In this document: one piece after another, positions 19,453-27,836 of the stretch
Numbering within the stretch: position 1 is the first letter of the stretch
Layout of the letters: each line of letters starts with the position of its first letter
Assembly: GCF_018403745.1 (NCBI RefSeq)
Contig: NZ_BOVP01000003.1
Location: 333,582 to 397,581, forward strand
DNA: 64,000 nt
DNA from: Lactococcus formosensis
GTDB lineage: Bacteria; Bacillota; Bacilli; Lactobacillales; Streptococcaceae
Reading direction: 5' to 3'
Program-made: the position numbers and the translations under genes
The notes under the pieces: model-generated
Told to the model about the DNA's origin: nothing
The model's input: the letters and a program-made list of their open reading frames with translations, nothing else
Databases searched by the model: none

Positions 19453-19482
19453 TTGACAAAACACGACACTTTGTTTTATAAT
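19453..19482 (+). promoter_or_regulatory. Promoter of element mobility genes
   Basis: TTGACA (19453-19458), 18-nt spacer, TATAAT (19477-19482). This is the strongest promoter in the element and sits inside a 9-bp inverted repeat. Confidence 0.8.
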
Positions 19483-19507
19483 AGTGTCGTGGAGTAATTG
19501 CGACACT
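19462..19507. promoter_or_regulatory. Operator array (CGACACT sites)
   Basis: A 9-bp perfect inverted repeat CACGACACT (19462-19470) / AGTGTCGTG (19483-19491) brackets the -10 box. A third CGACACT copy lies at 19501-19507. It is suited to a repressor occluding the promoter; the binder is unknown. Confidence 0.65.
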
Positions 19508-19534
19508 TAAAAAATATAAAACGGAGGATTAACA

Positions 19535-19879
19535 ATGATTAGACCAATTTTAAATGCAGAAGAAACAGTGGGAGGAGCAAAAATACTTATCAACCAAAAA
19601 CCATATTTTCTTTATTCTGAAGAAAATGGTAAGCGTGTAAAAACAGAAATAATTGCTGGCTACTCGTACGAGTGCGTAGCTATTGAAAAACAATTTGAAC
19701 GTTTTAATGTAAAGATTGAACAGTCTAAGCCTCTATTCCAAGATTCAAAATCAATTCCTCAGAATTGTTTAGTTGAATTTTTAGGCTTGACAGGTAGTGC
19801 CTACGTTGCTGGGGATAGTTACAAATATGTGGCTTGCTCTTTCAAAGCAGAAGGGATTGAGGTGGTAGATGATGAATAA
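19535..19879 (+). CDS. Unrecognised small element protein
   Basis: 114-aa soluble acidic-ended protein. GGAGG ribosome site; first gene of the promoter at 19453. The C-terminal block LVEFLGLTGSAYVAGDSYKY then ACSFKAEGIEVV loosely recalls the small DUF961/YdcP proteins that precede the coupling ATPase in Tn916-family elements, and its position is the same. No secure homology is claimed. It overlaps the next gene by 11 bp, so translation is coupled. Confidence 0.6.
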   Translation: MIRPILNAEETVGGAKILINQKPYFLYSEENGKRVKTEIIAGYSYECVAIEKQFERFNVKIEQSKPLFQDSKSIPQNCLVEFLGLTGSAYVAGDSYKYVACSFKAEGIEVVDDE

Positions 19880-21155
19880 TAGAACTTATAAAATGGTAAC
19901 AGCATTTACTAAGCCCCCTATTCTTTTAAGGAAAAGAATTTTACAAATTATGATGTTTGGACTGATTTTCGTTTTAATTGGGCAGTTTCTTATGAAATCG
20001 GATTATCTAATTATGTCCTTGTTCCTTGCTACAATAGTTCTTCTATGCGTGGGATATATTTTTTACAAATACAAAGCTAGTCTGGACTATAAAATCAAGG
20101 AATTTATTGTTCATAATAATCTATATAGTAGCGATATATCAGCAGAAGTTGGCTATTTGGTTACTGATGAGCAAATCCTTATTCACTTCAAAAAGAATGC
20201 TGATTTATTTACGGATAAAGCAAGTCAATTTACAAATCATTTTCAAGCCATGTTAAATTTACCGTTGCAGGATATTGAAAATAACAACACTTACTGTAAT
20301 TATGTATTTGACCGTTATCCTGATACAAGATTGCACTTTTCTTCCAGAGAGGTTTCAAATAACATTATTAAGCTGACAGAAAAGATTTCATGGGAATTTT
20401 CAAAGCCTTGTCACACACTAATATGTGGAACAACAAATTCTGGGAAAACTTACCTTTCTACAATGCTAATTCTTGACTATCTAAAAATCAAAGGTAAAGG
20501 TGGAGGTTGTGATATTTATGTTTGTGACCCAAAATCGGCAGATTTATCTATCATTTGTCGAAGAATAGATTTGAAAAAATATGGAAAGGTTCAAAACCTT
20601 GCTGTCTCAGATAATGAAATAGCAAGATTGCTAAGAGAAGTTAATGCTGAAATGGAGCATAGGTATTCTGAATGGTTTACTGATGACGAACACTCTTTTG
20701 GCAAGACTTGGAAAGATATTGATAATGCAAAACCTTTAGTGGTTATCATTGATGAATTTTCGGCTGTTCTGTCTGTTGCCAGTCCTAAAGTAGCAAAAGA
20801 AATTACAGGATACTTTAATAACTTACTTCTAAAAGGTCGTATGGTGGGGATAGAGATTGTATTGATAATGCAAAGACCTGATATATCTTCAAATTCAAGT
20901 AGTGGCTTAACTGGGCAACAAAGAGATCAATTTGGTGTGCGTATTGGTATGGGAAATATGACAAGTGACGGTTGTAGAATGCTTTTCGGATACACTGATA
21001 CTGAATTTCAGACTGTGAAAGAAATAGGGGCTGGCTATATCACGATTGACGGTAAACTCACAAAACCAGTTTATTTTGAAGCACCTTTACTTCCGCAAAA
21101 TAGTGGGGATTATCTCGATTGTCTGGATAGAGCTATTCTTGTGAATGTGTCCTAA
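19869..21155 (+). CDS. FtsK/TcpA-like DNA translocase (coupling protein)
   Basis: 428-aa ATPase with two N-terminal membrane segments (about residues 26-42 and 48-67). Walker A is CGTTNSGKTY near residues 187-195, and Walker B LVVIIDEFSA near 290-299. It resembles the TcpA/Orf21 proteins of Tn916-type elements that bring the relaxase-DNA complex to the secretion channel. Adjacent starts at 19869 and 19872 are equally possible. It is followed by the origin-like palindrome and the HUH protein, the normal order for such modules. No secretion ATPase accompanies it. Confidence 0.82.
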   Translation: MMNNRTYKMVTAFTKPPILLRKRILQIMMFGLIFVLIGQFLMKSDYLIMSLFLATIVLLCVGYIFYKYKASLDYKIKEFIVHNNLYSSDISAEVGYLVTDEQILIHFKKNADLFTDKASQFTNHFQAMLNLPLQDIENNNTYCNYVFDRYPDTRLHFSSREVSNNIIKLTEKISWEFSKPCHTLICGTTNSGKTYLSTMLILDYLKIKGKGGGCDIYVCDPKSADLSIICRRIDLKKYGKVQNLAVSDNEIARLLREVNAEMEHRYSEWFTDDEHSFGKTWKDIDNAKPLVVIIDEFSAVLSVASPKVAKEITGYFNNLLLKGRMVGIEIVLIMQRPDISSNSSSGLTGQQRDQFGVRIGMGNMTSDGCRMLFGYTDTEFQTVKEIGAGYITIDGKLTKPVYFEAPLLPQNSGDYLDCLDRAILVNVS

Positions 21156-21159
21156 TGTC

Positions 21160-21253
21160 ACTCTAAAAAGTTGTTGATGAGCAAATGCCTTTAGCATTTG
21201 AGCGGAGCGACCATCAATAACTTTTTAGAGTCTTCAAAATCGGTACGATTTTG
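21160..21253. other. Origin-like palindrome (candidate oriT/double-strand origin)
   Basis: Outer stem of 20 bp with one mismatch (21160-21179 against 21212-21231) enclosing an inner 7-bp hairpin CAAATGC/GCATTTG (21182-21188, 21194-21200). An immediately adjacent perfect 8-bp hairpin CAAAATCG/CGATTTTG follows at 21235-21253. It is located between the coupling ATPase and the HUH protein, where origins of this element class lie. No T run follows the large stem, so it is not a typical terminator. Confidence 0.6.
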
Positions 21254-21316
21254 ATAATTGGCTTGTTTTTAATTAAACAATAAGAGATTTTGAAAAATCG
21301 AAAATGAGGTATTCTT

Positions 21317-22171
21317 ATGGACGACAGTAAGGAGTTTTCAATTCAACCTGATGATTTTGTTACTGTTACCTTTATGAATGATATATTCGAGGTACAGTAC
21401 TTACAAAAATCAAATAGACAAAATAATATATTGAAGATTGATTCTGATCGCTATGTTGTGAAATCAACAGGGGAAATCAAATACTATGAACACACAGAGA
21501 CAAGAAACCAAATATCCAATTCAATAAAGCAAACTATGAAGAAATTAAGGTATCTTATCAATGCAAACTTTTCGGGTCGAAAAAATGAACTTTGGGCAAC
21601 CTTGACTTTTAGAGATACCCAAATAGCTAAAGAACCTAAATATATTTATAAAGAATTCAATAAGTTTATTAAGCGACTAAATTATAAATATCAGAATAAA
21701 CTAGATTATATCGCCATTTTAGAACCACACGGTATAAGTGATAAAAATATTTCTGAATGGCACGGTTTTCATCTTCACTTATTGTTAAAAAGTAATTCTT
21801 CCAGTCTCTATATCCCTTATCAAGAGTTTGAACAGATATGGGGACTTGGGATGTGTCGAATTGAAAGATTGAAAAATATTGACAATATAGGTGCTTATCT
21901 ATCAGCATATTTGACTAATGCTGAACTTTCAGATACTGATTCTAAGGAGAAGAAATATATAAAAGGCAGTCGTCTGTGGCTTTACCCAAAGGGTATTAGA
22001 ATCTATCGAAAAAGTAAGGGGATACAGTACCCTAAGAGAATTAAAATGCCCTATCAGTCAGCAAGGAAAATGATAGGGATTGATCTACATTATACTAAAA
22101 CTTATAAAATTGAAAATGATAACTTTGAGAATATCGTTATTTTTGAGCAATACAACAGGAAAAGGAGGTAA
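21317..22171 (+). CDS. HUH-type replication initiator / relaxase
   Basis: 284-aa protein with the HUH metal motif in WHGFHLHLLLK (about residues 148-158) and candidate catalytic tyrosines in NIGAYLSAYL (about 190-199). WATLTFRDTQ near residue 93 fits the motif preceding HUH in rolling-circle Rep proteins. In Tn916-like and related elements such Rep-type proteins nick the origin for transfer and replication. It lies directly downstream of a large palindrome, its likely nicking region. Ribosome site AATGAGG. Distinguishing Rep from relaxase function is not possible from sequence alone. Confidence 0.78.
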   Translation: MDDSKEFSIQPDDFVTVTFMNDIFEVQYLQKSNRQNNILKIDSDRYVVKSTGEIKYYEHTETRNQISNSIKQTMKKLRYLINANFSGRKNELWATLTFRDTQIAKEPKYIYKEFNKFIKRLNYKYQNKLDYIAILEPHGISDKNISEWHGFHLHLLLKSNSSSLYIPYQEFEQIWGLGMCRIERLKNIDNIGAYLSAYLTNAELSDTDSKEKKYIKGSRLWLYPKGIRIYRKSKGIQYPKRIKMPYQSARKMIGIDLHYTKTYKIENDNFENIVIFEQYNRKRR

Positions 22172-22177
22172 GCCAGT

Positions 22178-22390
22178 ATGCAAACCATAACAAAACACGA
22201 ACTTCAACGAATGGGATTCGGTCCATCACAGTCGGCTGATATTGTACGTAGAGCAAAAATTTACCTTGTTAGTCAAGGATTTGGTTATTATTCATCGAAA
22301 CGATTAGGAAGAGTGCCTTTATCTTCTGTCGAACATATACTTGGATTCCCTATTGATACCAAAGAATTAGAGGAAAAGAATCATGCCTAA
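22178..22390 (+). CDS. DUF3173-like small protein (likely excision factor)
   Basis: 70-aa basic protein, TKHELQRMGFGPSQSADIVR then KIYLVSQGFGYY and LGRVPLSSVEHILGFPI. It resembles the DUF3173 proteins that regularly precede tyrosine integrases in Gram-positive elements and are thought to act like excisionases. It overlaps the integrase gene by 8 bp; an AGGAGGTAAG ribosome site lies upstream, at the end of the HUH gene. Confidence 0.7.
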   Translation: MQTITKHELQRMGFGPSQSADIVRRAKIYLVSQGFGYYSSKRLGRVPLSSVEHILGFPIDTKELEEKNHA

Positions 22391-23507
22391 AATTCCCCAT
22401 GTATATCAAGATAAAAAATCAGGATTGTGGTACTTCGTCGCTAGCCTCGGATATGATGAATACGGAAAAAGAATTCAACATTGGGGACGAGGATATAAAA
22501 CTCAACTAGAAGCTAAAAAAGGTTATGAAGCCTATATGAATGATTTTTCTGATTCAGCAGTCAAGAAAAATTCTACTATGTCTTATAGAGAATTTTATGA
22601 AACTTATTTCAAGCCAGACTATAAACAATCAGTCAAACCACAAACTTATGAAAGCCGCCTATCATCAATGGAAATTCATTTGAAATATTTTTTTAATAGA
22701 AAGTTAAAAGATATAAATGCCCCAATGGTTAAGAAGTGGCAAAATAATCTTTCATCTAAATATTCTTCTGGTTATGTTAGAGCGATACATGGACTCTTTC
22801 AAAAGAGTTTAGACCTTGCAGTTAAATTAGGATTAATTCAAAAAAACATTGCAAAACAAGTAGGTAATGTTAAGAAAGTAAGGAAAAAAGTTGATTTTTG
22901 GACGAAAGAAGAGGCTGAAAAAGTGTTTTCAACCTTTGATTTAAGCGATTATTATGCTAGATTTTTTTTTACTCTTATTTATACTCTTTTTATGACTGGT
23001 TTGAGAATAGGTGAAGCACAGGCTCTGAAATGGACGGATATTGACTTCATAGAAAAAACTTTAGAAGTTAATAAAAATATGTACTATAAGACAGCAAAGG
23101 AGTTTTATATTACGGAACCTAAAACTTTAGCAAGTAATAGAGTGATTGCCCTTGATGATACAACATTAAAGTGCTTGAGTGAGTGGAATGAACTTCAAAG
23201 AAAAAATATTATTACAGATTTTATTTTTTCATATAATGGCTTTCCAACTAATAAAAGTGCAACGAGTCATATGATTAAACGTCATTCAAAATTAGCAGGG
23301 GTACACAGGATTAAGACACATGCCTTAAGACACTCTCATGCAAGTCTTTTGATTTCTCTAGGAGAGAATGCTTTAGTAGTTCGTGATAGATTGGGTCATG
23401 AAGATATAAAGACAACGTTGGGAACTTACGGACATTTATATCCAAATATGAATAGAGAAGTCGCAAAAAAGTTGAATAGTATTTGTTTGCTAGACGATAA
23501 AAAATGA
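22383..23507 (+). CDS. int: Tyrosine integrase
   Basis: 374-aa site-specific recombinase. The N-terminal arm-binding domain has WYFVASLGYDEYGKRIQ, the core-binding SAM-like domain covers about residues 60-160, and the catalytic domain holds Arg in TGLRIGEAQALKW (~207), HALRHSHASLL (~314) and LGHEDIKTTLGTYGHLYP with the Tyr nucleophile near 349. It should recombine the guaA 3'-end core. Unlike most such elements, int is not next to an attachment site: the restriction-modification pair lies between it and attR. Confidence 0.92.
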   Translation: MPKIPHVYQDKKSGLWYFVASLGYDEYGKRIQHWGRGYKTQLEAKKGYEAYMNDFSDSAVKKNSTMSYREFYETYFKPDYKQSVKPQTYESRLSSMEIHLKYFFNRKLKDINAPMVKKWQNNLSSKYSSGYVRAIHGLFQKSLDLAVKLGLIQKNIAKQVGNVKKVRKKVDFWTKEEAEKVFSTFDLSDYYARFFFTLIYTLFMTGLRIGEAQALKWTDIDFIEKTLEVNKNMYYKTAKEFYITEPKTLASNRVIALDDTTLKCLSEWNELQRKNIITDFIFSYNGFPTNKSATSHMIKRHSKLAGVHRIKTHALRHSHASLLISLGENALVVRDRLGHEDIKTTLGTYGHLYPNMNREVAKKLNSICLLDDKK

Positions 23508-23551
23508 TACAATAGTTCTAGTATACATAAATAGAGGAGCAAAATGAATAT

Positions 23552-25393
23552 ATGCATAACGAATATAAAAAACAATTTAGTTCGATTTATAGTAGGTATT
23601 ATAATTATTTTAAAATTAATTTCAGTGTAGATTTAACCTTAGATATATTGAAAGATATTGAATTTACGGTTGAAAATCCAAATAAGGATGATCTAAAATT
23701 GAGTATTTTGGATTTTATTCTAGAAATGTCTACAGAAATTTATAAAATAAATAATAAACAAGATAGAAAACAAAAAGGACAATATCCTACAGTTGATAAA
23801 AGAATAATCAGGAATATAAATAATGCTGTTTTATCAAATTCAGATAAAGAGATCCATGATTTAAAGATACTAGATCCTTGTTGCGGAACGGGCAACTTTA
23901 TTTTAACCTTTATATATGATCAGTTCCAATTAGAAGAAAATATTGAATCGATTTTGAGTATATTAGATAATTATGTTGGTATAGAAATTGACTCTTTATT
24001 GATAAAATTTCATAAAATCCATCTAAATCTTATGCTAAAAGCTTTGATAGTTAATAAACATTCTTATTCTGATTTTAATATTATACAAGCAGATTTTACC
24101 AAGAAATCAGATGTGTGTGAAAAATTAGAAAATGTCAATATTCTTAAGTCAGAAAAGTTTGATGTTATAATTGGTAACCCCCCATATGTTGCTTTATATG
24201 GTCGGCGAGGGATAAAAAAAACTGAATTATTACGAGAATACTATCTATCAAATTATGAATTTATACCATCTACAGTAAAGAATGGAAAACTGAACTTAAC
24301 TATGTTTTTTATTGAACAATCAATTAAAATTTGCCAAAATAATGGAATAATTTCATTTGTAATTGATATTAGTTTTTTTGAAACTGCTTTTGAATTTATA
24401 AGAAAGTTCATTTTGGAGAATACAACAATTGTAAGCGTAATTACTGAAATTAATTCGTTTAAAGATGTAGCTAGTGGACAAATAATTTTAACATTAAAAA
24501 ATACTTCTCCAAATCCTATTACTTCACTATTTTTAATAAGTGATATTGAAAATAGTGAAGTAAAATACTTTTCTCAATCAGAATGGATGAATTCACCAAA
24601 TTATAGATTGGTAATGATTGATGAAAAAGATAATAATTTAATTTCTAAAATAGAAAAGAAATCTAAACAACTTGTTGATTTATACCCTAAAAAATCTCTT
24701 CGAACAAACACAATGTTATTAACCTATGAAGATATATTTGTAAAAAAAGAAGTAGAAGATGATGTTCCGATATTTCCATATTTTAAAGGTAGTAAGAGTT
24801 TAACGAAAAAATTTGATAAAATGTCTTATGATAAATTCCTTCATTACGATAAAGAACTTCAAGATAGAATAAATCTAGAACTTAAAGTCGAACTTGAAAA
24901 GCAAGGTATAAAAAATAAAAAAAGAATTATGTTAGGAGATATTGATAGACATTTTTCTCCTAAAATTTATATTAGGCAATCGGCAAAAGAAATAATTGCT
25001 TCAATTTATGAAGCACCTTCTACATCGAATAATAGTTTGTATTCATTGTGTGTTAATGATGGAGAAATTTTCCTAGGCGATACAAATTCAACATTACATT
25101 CAGTTTGTGCACAATTAAACTCTAATATAACGACTTATTATTCCCTAAAATTAAAAATAATTCGAATTGCTAATGGAAAACAACCACAAATAAAATTATC
25201 GGATTTAAGAAAAATTAGACTAATCGACAATCAAGAAGTAAATTATAGTTTGGATAAAATTTATCAAAGAATAATGAGTGATTCAATAAGTCTTGAAGTG
25301 GGTATTACTGAAATTGATAATATTATTGCGGATTATTATCAATTAAGCACTGACGAGCTAGAATATATAAAAAACGAGATTAGCCTCTTTTGA
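23552..25393 (+). CDS. N6-adenine DNA methyltransferase of an RM system
   Basis: 613 aa. SAM-binding motif I is ILDPCCGTGNF (about 106-116) and motif IV VIIGNPPYV (about 205-213). The I-IV-then-target-recognition order, with a long C-terminal region, marks a gamma-class or type II/IIG-like adenine methyltransferase. The start is uncertain: AGAGGAG ends 12 nt before ATG 23552, while an out-of-frame ATG at 23544 opens a 28-codon peptide. It is very AT-rich with rare-codon bias unlike its flanks. Convergent with the endonuclease gene; both end in one shared hairpin. Recognition site unknown. Confidence 0.85.
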   Translation: MHNEYKKQFSSIYSRYYNYFKINFSVDLTLDILKDIEFTVENPNKDDLKLSILDFILEMSTEIYKINNKQDRKQKGQYPTVDKRIIRNINNAVLSNSDKEIHDLKILDPCCGTGNFILTFIYDQFQLEENIESILSILDNYVGIEIDSLLIKFHKIHLNLMLKALIVNKHSYSDFNIIQADFTKKSDVCEKLENVNILKSEKFDVIIGNPPYVALYGRRGIKKTELLREYYLSNYEFIPSTVKNGKLNLTMFFIEQSIKICQNNGIISFVIDISFFETAFEFIRKFILENTTIVSVITEINSFKDVASGQIILTLKNTSPNPITSLFLISDIENSEVKYFSQSEWMNSPNYRLVMIDEKDNNLISKIEKKSKQLVDLYPKKSLRTNTMLLTYEDIFVKKEVEDDVPIFPYFKGSKSLTKKFDKMSYDKFLHYDKELQDRINLELKVELEKQGIKNKKRIMLGDIDRHFSPKIYIRQSAKEIIASIYEAPSTSNNSLYSLCVNDGEIFLGDTNSTLHSVCAQLNSNITTYYSLKLKIIRIANGKQPQIKLSDLRKIRLIDNQEVNYSLDKIYQRIMSDSISLEVGITEIDNIIADYYQLSTDELEYIKNEISLF

Positions 25394-25409
25394 GGCTAAT
25401 CTCGTTTTT
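25370..25409. terminator. Shared bidirectional terminator of RM genes
   Basis: Perfect 18-bp inverted repeat (25370-25387 / 25392-25409) with a TTTT loop and A/T tracts at both ends. The stop codons of both convergent genes lie within it. Confidence 0.9.
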
Positions 25410-26088
25410 CAGAATTAGAATTAATTTGTAGTAACTCCGGTAACGTTGATATTAATTTCTCTTTCTTTTTTACAAGACTGATTTCTTGTCTAGTATATGA
25501 TTCACTCATTTTTTGAATTAATAACTTAATGAAATCTTCCCTAGTTCTATACTCGGGTTCTGCCGAAATATTTACTTGCAATTGTGGCTTAGGGTTCAAT
25601 CTGAATGTATGATTTACATCCTTGAGCAAATATGTCTTAACAAATTTATTATTATGGTCCATAAACTTTAATCCGGAATCAGTTTCGACGTAATAAACAA
25701 TCACATATACTAAATAAAAATTTCCTTCTTTAATAAATTTAATAACTTTAGACGGAGTTCCTATATCGGGATTACTATCAATTGAAGAAATTTTTATTGC
25801 TTTAAAGTCAATCCAAATTTCTTCTTCACGATTCAAATAGTTAAATTTACATCTTGCGTCCCAAGGGTTTTTTGTTTTTCCTGGAGGAGCCTGTTCAGCA
25901 TCATAAATATGATCGTTGATGTTCTTTTTGTTTACTTTAATAGTAAATTCTTTTTCTAAAAAATCACTGATTTCTGCACCTGCTCTTGAACGTGCTGATA
26001 TTCCTAACTCTCTATTTTCATCAATAATTTTTAATATTATGTCACTTAATTGATTACATAAAAATGTTTCATATTCTTTAAAGTCCAT
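25396..26088 (-). CDS. Putative type II restriction endonuclease
   Basis: 230-aa protein. SARSRAGAEISDFLEKEF near residues 30-47 is a block seen in several type II endonucleases. The segment NPWDARCKFNYL then EEIWIDFKAIKI (about residues 82-110) offers a PD-(D/E)XK-like acidic/Lys cluster. The start is ATG 26088 (MDFKEYETFL) with GAAAGG upstream; an earlier ATG at 26121 would be translated through the 18-bp subterminal repeat. The pairing with the convergent methyltransferase is the main argument. Family not identified. Confidence 0.65.
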   Translation of the reverse strand: MDFKEYETFLCNQLSDIILKIIDENRELGISARSRAGAEISDFLEKEFTIKVNKKNINDHIYDAEQAPPGKTKNPWDARCKFNYLNREEEIWIDFKAIKISSIDSNPDIGTPSKVIKFIKEGNFYLVYVIVYYVETDSGLKFMDHNNKFVKTYLLKDVNHTFRLNPKPQLQVNISAEPEYRTREDFIKLLIQKMSESYTRQEISLVKKKEKLISTLPELLQINSNSEKRD

Positions 26089-26102
26089 ATTAAATACCTT
26101 TC

Positions 26103-26120
26103 GTTTGCAAATTGTTTGCA
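26103..26120 (+). repeat. Right subterminal 18-bp repeat
   Basis: GTTTGCAAATTGTTTGCA, identical to 18946-18963 and in the same orientation. It lies 59 bp inside the right core and just upstream of the endonuclease gene. Confidence 0.6.
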
Positions 26121-26178
26121 ATTATTTAATTAAAGGCTCTGAAATATTAATTCCAAAGCCTTTTTGATTGATTATCTC

Positions 26179-26193
26179 TTATTCCCACTCAAC
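26179..26193. repeat. attR core repeat (guaA 3' end)
   Basis: TTATTCCCACTCAAC; reverse complement encodes V-E-W-E-stop of guaA, so integration preserves the guaA product. Confidence 0.8.
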
Positions 26194-27720
26194 AGTTGCA
26201 GGTGGTTTAGAGGTAATATCGTAGACGACGCGGTTGATATGATCCACTTCATTAACGATACGTACTGAAATCTTTTGTAAAACATCCCATGGAAGTTTAG
26301 CAAACTCAGCTGTCATACCATCGATAGAGGTGATGGCACGGATAGCGAGTGTATAGTCGTAAGTACGGATATCTCCCATAACACCAACTGAACGAACACC
26401 TGTGTTAACAGTAAAATATTGCCATACATCTCGGTCTAAGCCAGCAGCGGCAATTTCTTCACGAAGAATCGCATCTGAATCACGGACAACTGCAATCTTT
26501 TCAGGTGTCAAGTCACCCATAACACGAATGGCAAGACCAGGTCCTGGGAATGGTTGACGCCATACAATCTCATCAGGCATACCAAGCTCTGTACCAAGGG
26601 CACGTACTTCGTCTTTGAAGAGTGTATTTAAAGGTTCAATCAATTCGAACTGCATGTCTTCTGGCAAGCCACCAACATTGTGGTGTGATTTGATTGTTTG
26701 AGCAGTGTCTGTTCCTGACTCGATGACATCTGTATAAAGTGTACCTTGAGCGAGGAATTTAACATCTTTAAGTTTAGAAGCTTCATCATCAAAGACGTAA
26801 ACAAATTCGTTACCGATAATTTTACGTTTTTTCTCTGGGTCAGAAACACCAGCTAACTTATTCATGAAACGTTCTTCAGCATTAACACGGATAATATTTA
26901 AGCCGAATTTGTCTCCCAACATGTTCATGACTTGATCACCCTCGCCTTTGCGAAGGAAACCGTGGTCCACAAAGATTGAAGTCAATTGGTCACCGATAGC
27001 ACGTTGTAAGAGCACACCAACTACAGATGAGTCTACACCACCAGAGAGACCAAGCAAGACTTTTTTGTCTCCTACTTGTTCGCGGATTTTTTCAATTTGC
27101 ATATCAATGAAGCTCTCCATTGACCAATCGCCTTTAGCACCACAAATGTTTAATGCAAAGTTACGGAGCATATCTGTTCCGTATACAGAGTGACGAACTT
27201 CAGGGTGGAATTGAATACCGTAAATGTTACGTTCCGTATTTTCAACCGCTGCAAATGGGCTATTTGGAGAAGTAGCAACGACATGGAAGCCTTCTGGAAT
27301 TTCAACAACACGGTCACCATGGCTCATGAGAACATCTTGTGTCTCAGGAGTATGAGCGAAAAGTTCAGATTTTGCTTTAAGCTCGATAGGTGCAACACCA
27401 TATTCGCTTTCAGAAGCACTTTCAACCTTACCACCTAATTTGTGACTAATCAGTTGCATACCATAGCAGATACCTAGAATAGGTAATCCAAGTTCGAAAA
27501 TTTCAGGATCAATATCAAATGAACCTTCGTCGTAAACAGAGTTAGGACCCCCAGAAAGTACAATCCCCAAAGGGTTTATTTCACGGATTTCTTGAGCTGT
27601 GACTTTGTGACTCATCAGCTCTGAGAAAACACCGATTTCACGAATGCGACGCGCAATCAATTGATTATATTGACTACCATAGTCAAGAACGATAATTTTT
27701 TCAAGTTGTTTATCAGACAA
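26179..27720 (-). CDS. guaA: GMP synthase (glutamine-hydrolysing)
   Basis: Converts XMP to GMP. The N-terminal class I glutaminase has the nucleophile Cys in [10 protein letters not shown] and the catalytic His in GIQFHPEV. The ATP-pyrophosphatase domain has the P-loop [13 protein letters not shown], then the C-terminal dimerization domain ending [11 protein letters not shown]. Length 513 aa is normal. The ribosome site AGGAGG precedes ATG 27720. The element is inserted exactly at its stop codon, leaving the protein intact but replacing its downstream sequence and terminator. No PurBox is visible in the upstream 116 bp. Confidence 0.97.
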   Translation of the reverse strand: MSDKQLEKIIVLDYGSQYNQLIARRIREIGVFSELMSHKVTAQEIREINPLGIVLSGGPNSVYDEGSFDIDPEIFELGLPILGICYGMQLISHKLGGKVESASESEYGVAPIELKAKSELFAHTPETQDVLMSHGDRVVEIPEGFHVVATSPNSPFAAVENTERNIYGIQFHPEVRHSVYGTDMLRNFALNICGAKGDWSMESFIDMQIEKIREQVGDKKVLLGLSGGVDSSVVGVLLQRAIGDQLTSIFVDHGFLRKGEGDQVMNMLGDKFGLNIIRVNAEERFMNKLAGVSDPEKKRKIIGNEFVYVFDDEASKLKDVKFLAQGTLYTDVIESGTDTAQTIKSHHNVGGLPEDMQFELIEPLNTLFKDEVRALGTELGMPDEIVWRQPFPGPGLAIRVMGDLTPEKIAVVRDSDAILREEIAAAGLDRDVWQYFTVNTGVRSVGVMGDIRTYDYTLAIRAITSIDGMTAEFAKLPWDVLQKISVRIVNEVDHINRVVYDITSKPPATVEWE

Positions 27721-27836
27721 GTGGGCCTCCTAAAAATTAATATTAAAATATTTTATCATAAAAGAACGGATTATAAAAACGTTTGATACAAAAAGATAGC
27801 ATTTTTAATCAAAGAGTAAATTAATGTTATGTTTTA

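Larger units (their letters stand above)
18840..26193. mobile_element. Integrative mobilizable-type element in the 3' end of guaA
   Basis: About 7.34 kb bounded by direct repeats TTATTCCCACTCWAC (18840-18854 and 26179-26193). The right copy is the last codons and stop of guaA (V-E-W-E-stop). Contents in order: two small genes with an operator array, an FtsK/TcpA-like ATPase, an origin-like palindrome, an HUH Rep/relaxase, a DUF3173-like protein, a tyrosine integrase, an adenine methyltransferase and a convergent endonuclease. There is no VirB4-type ATPase or other type IV secretion gene, so autonomous conjugation is unlikely and mobilization by a helper is inferred. The genes are clearly more AT-rich than the flanks. 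Confidence 0.85.
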
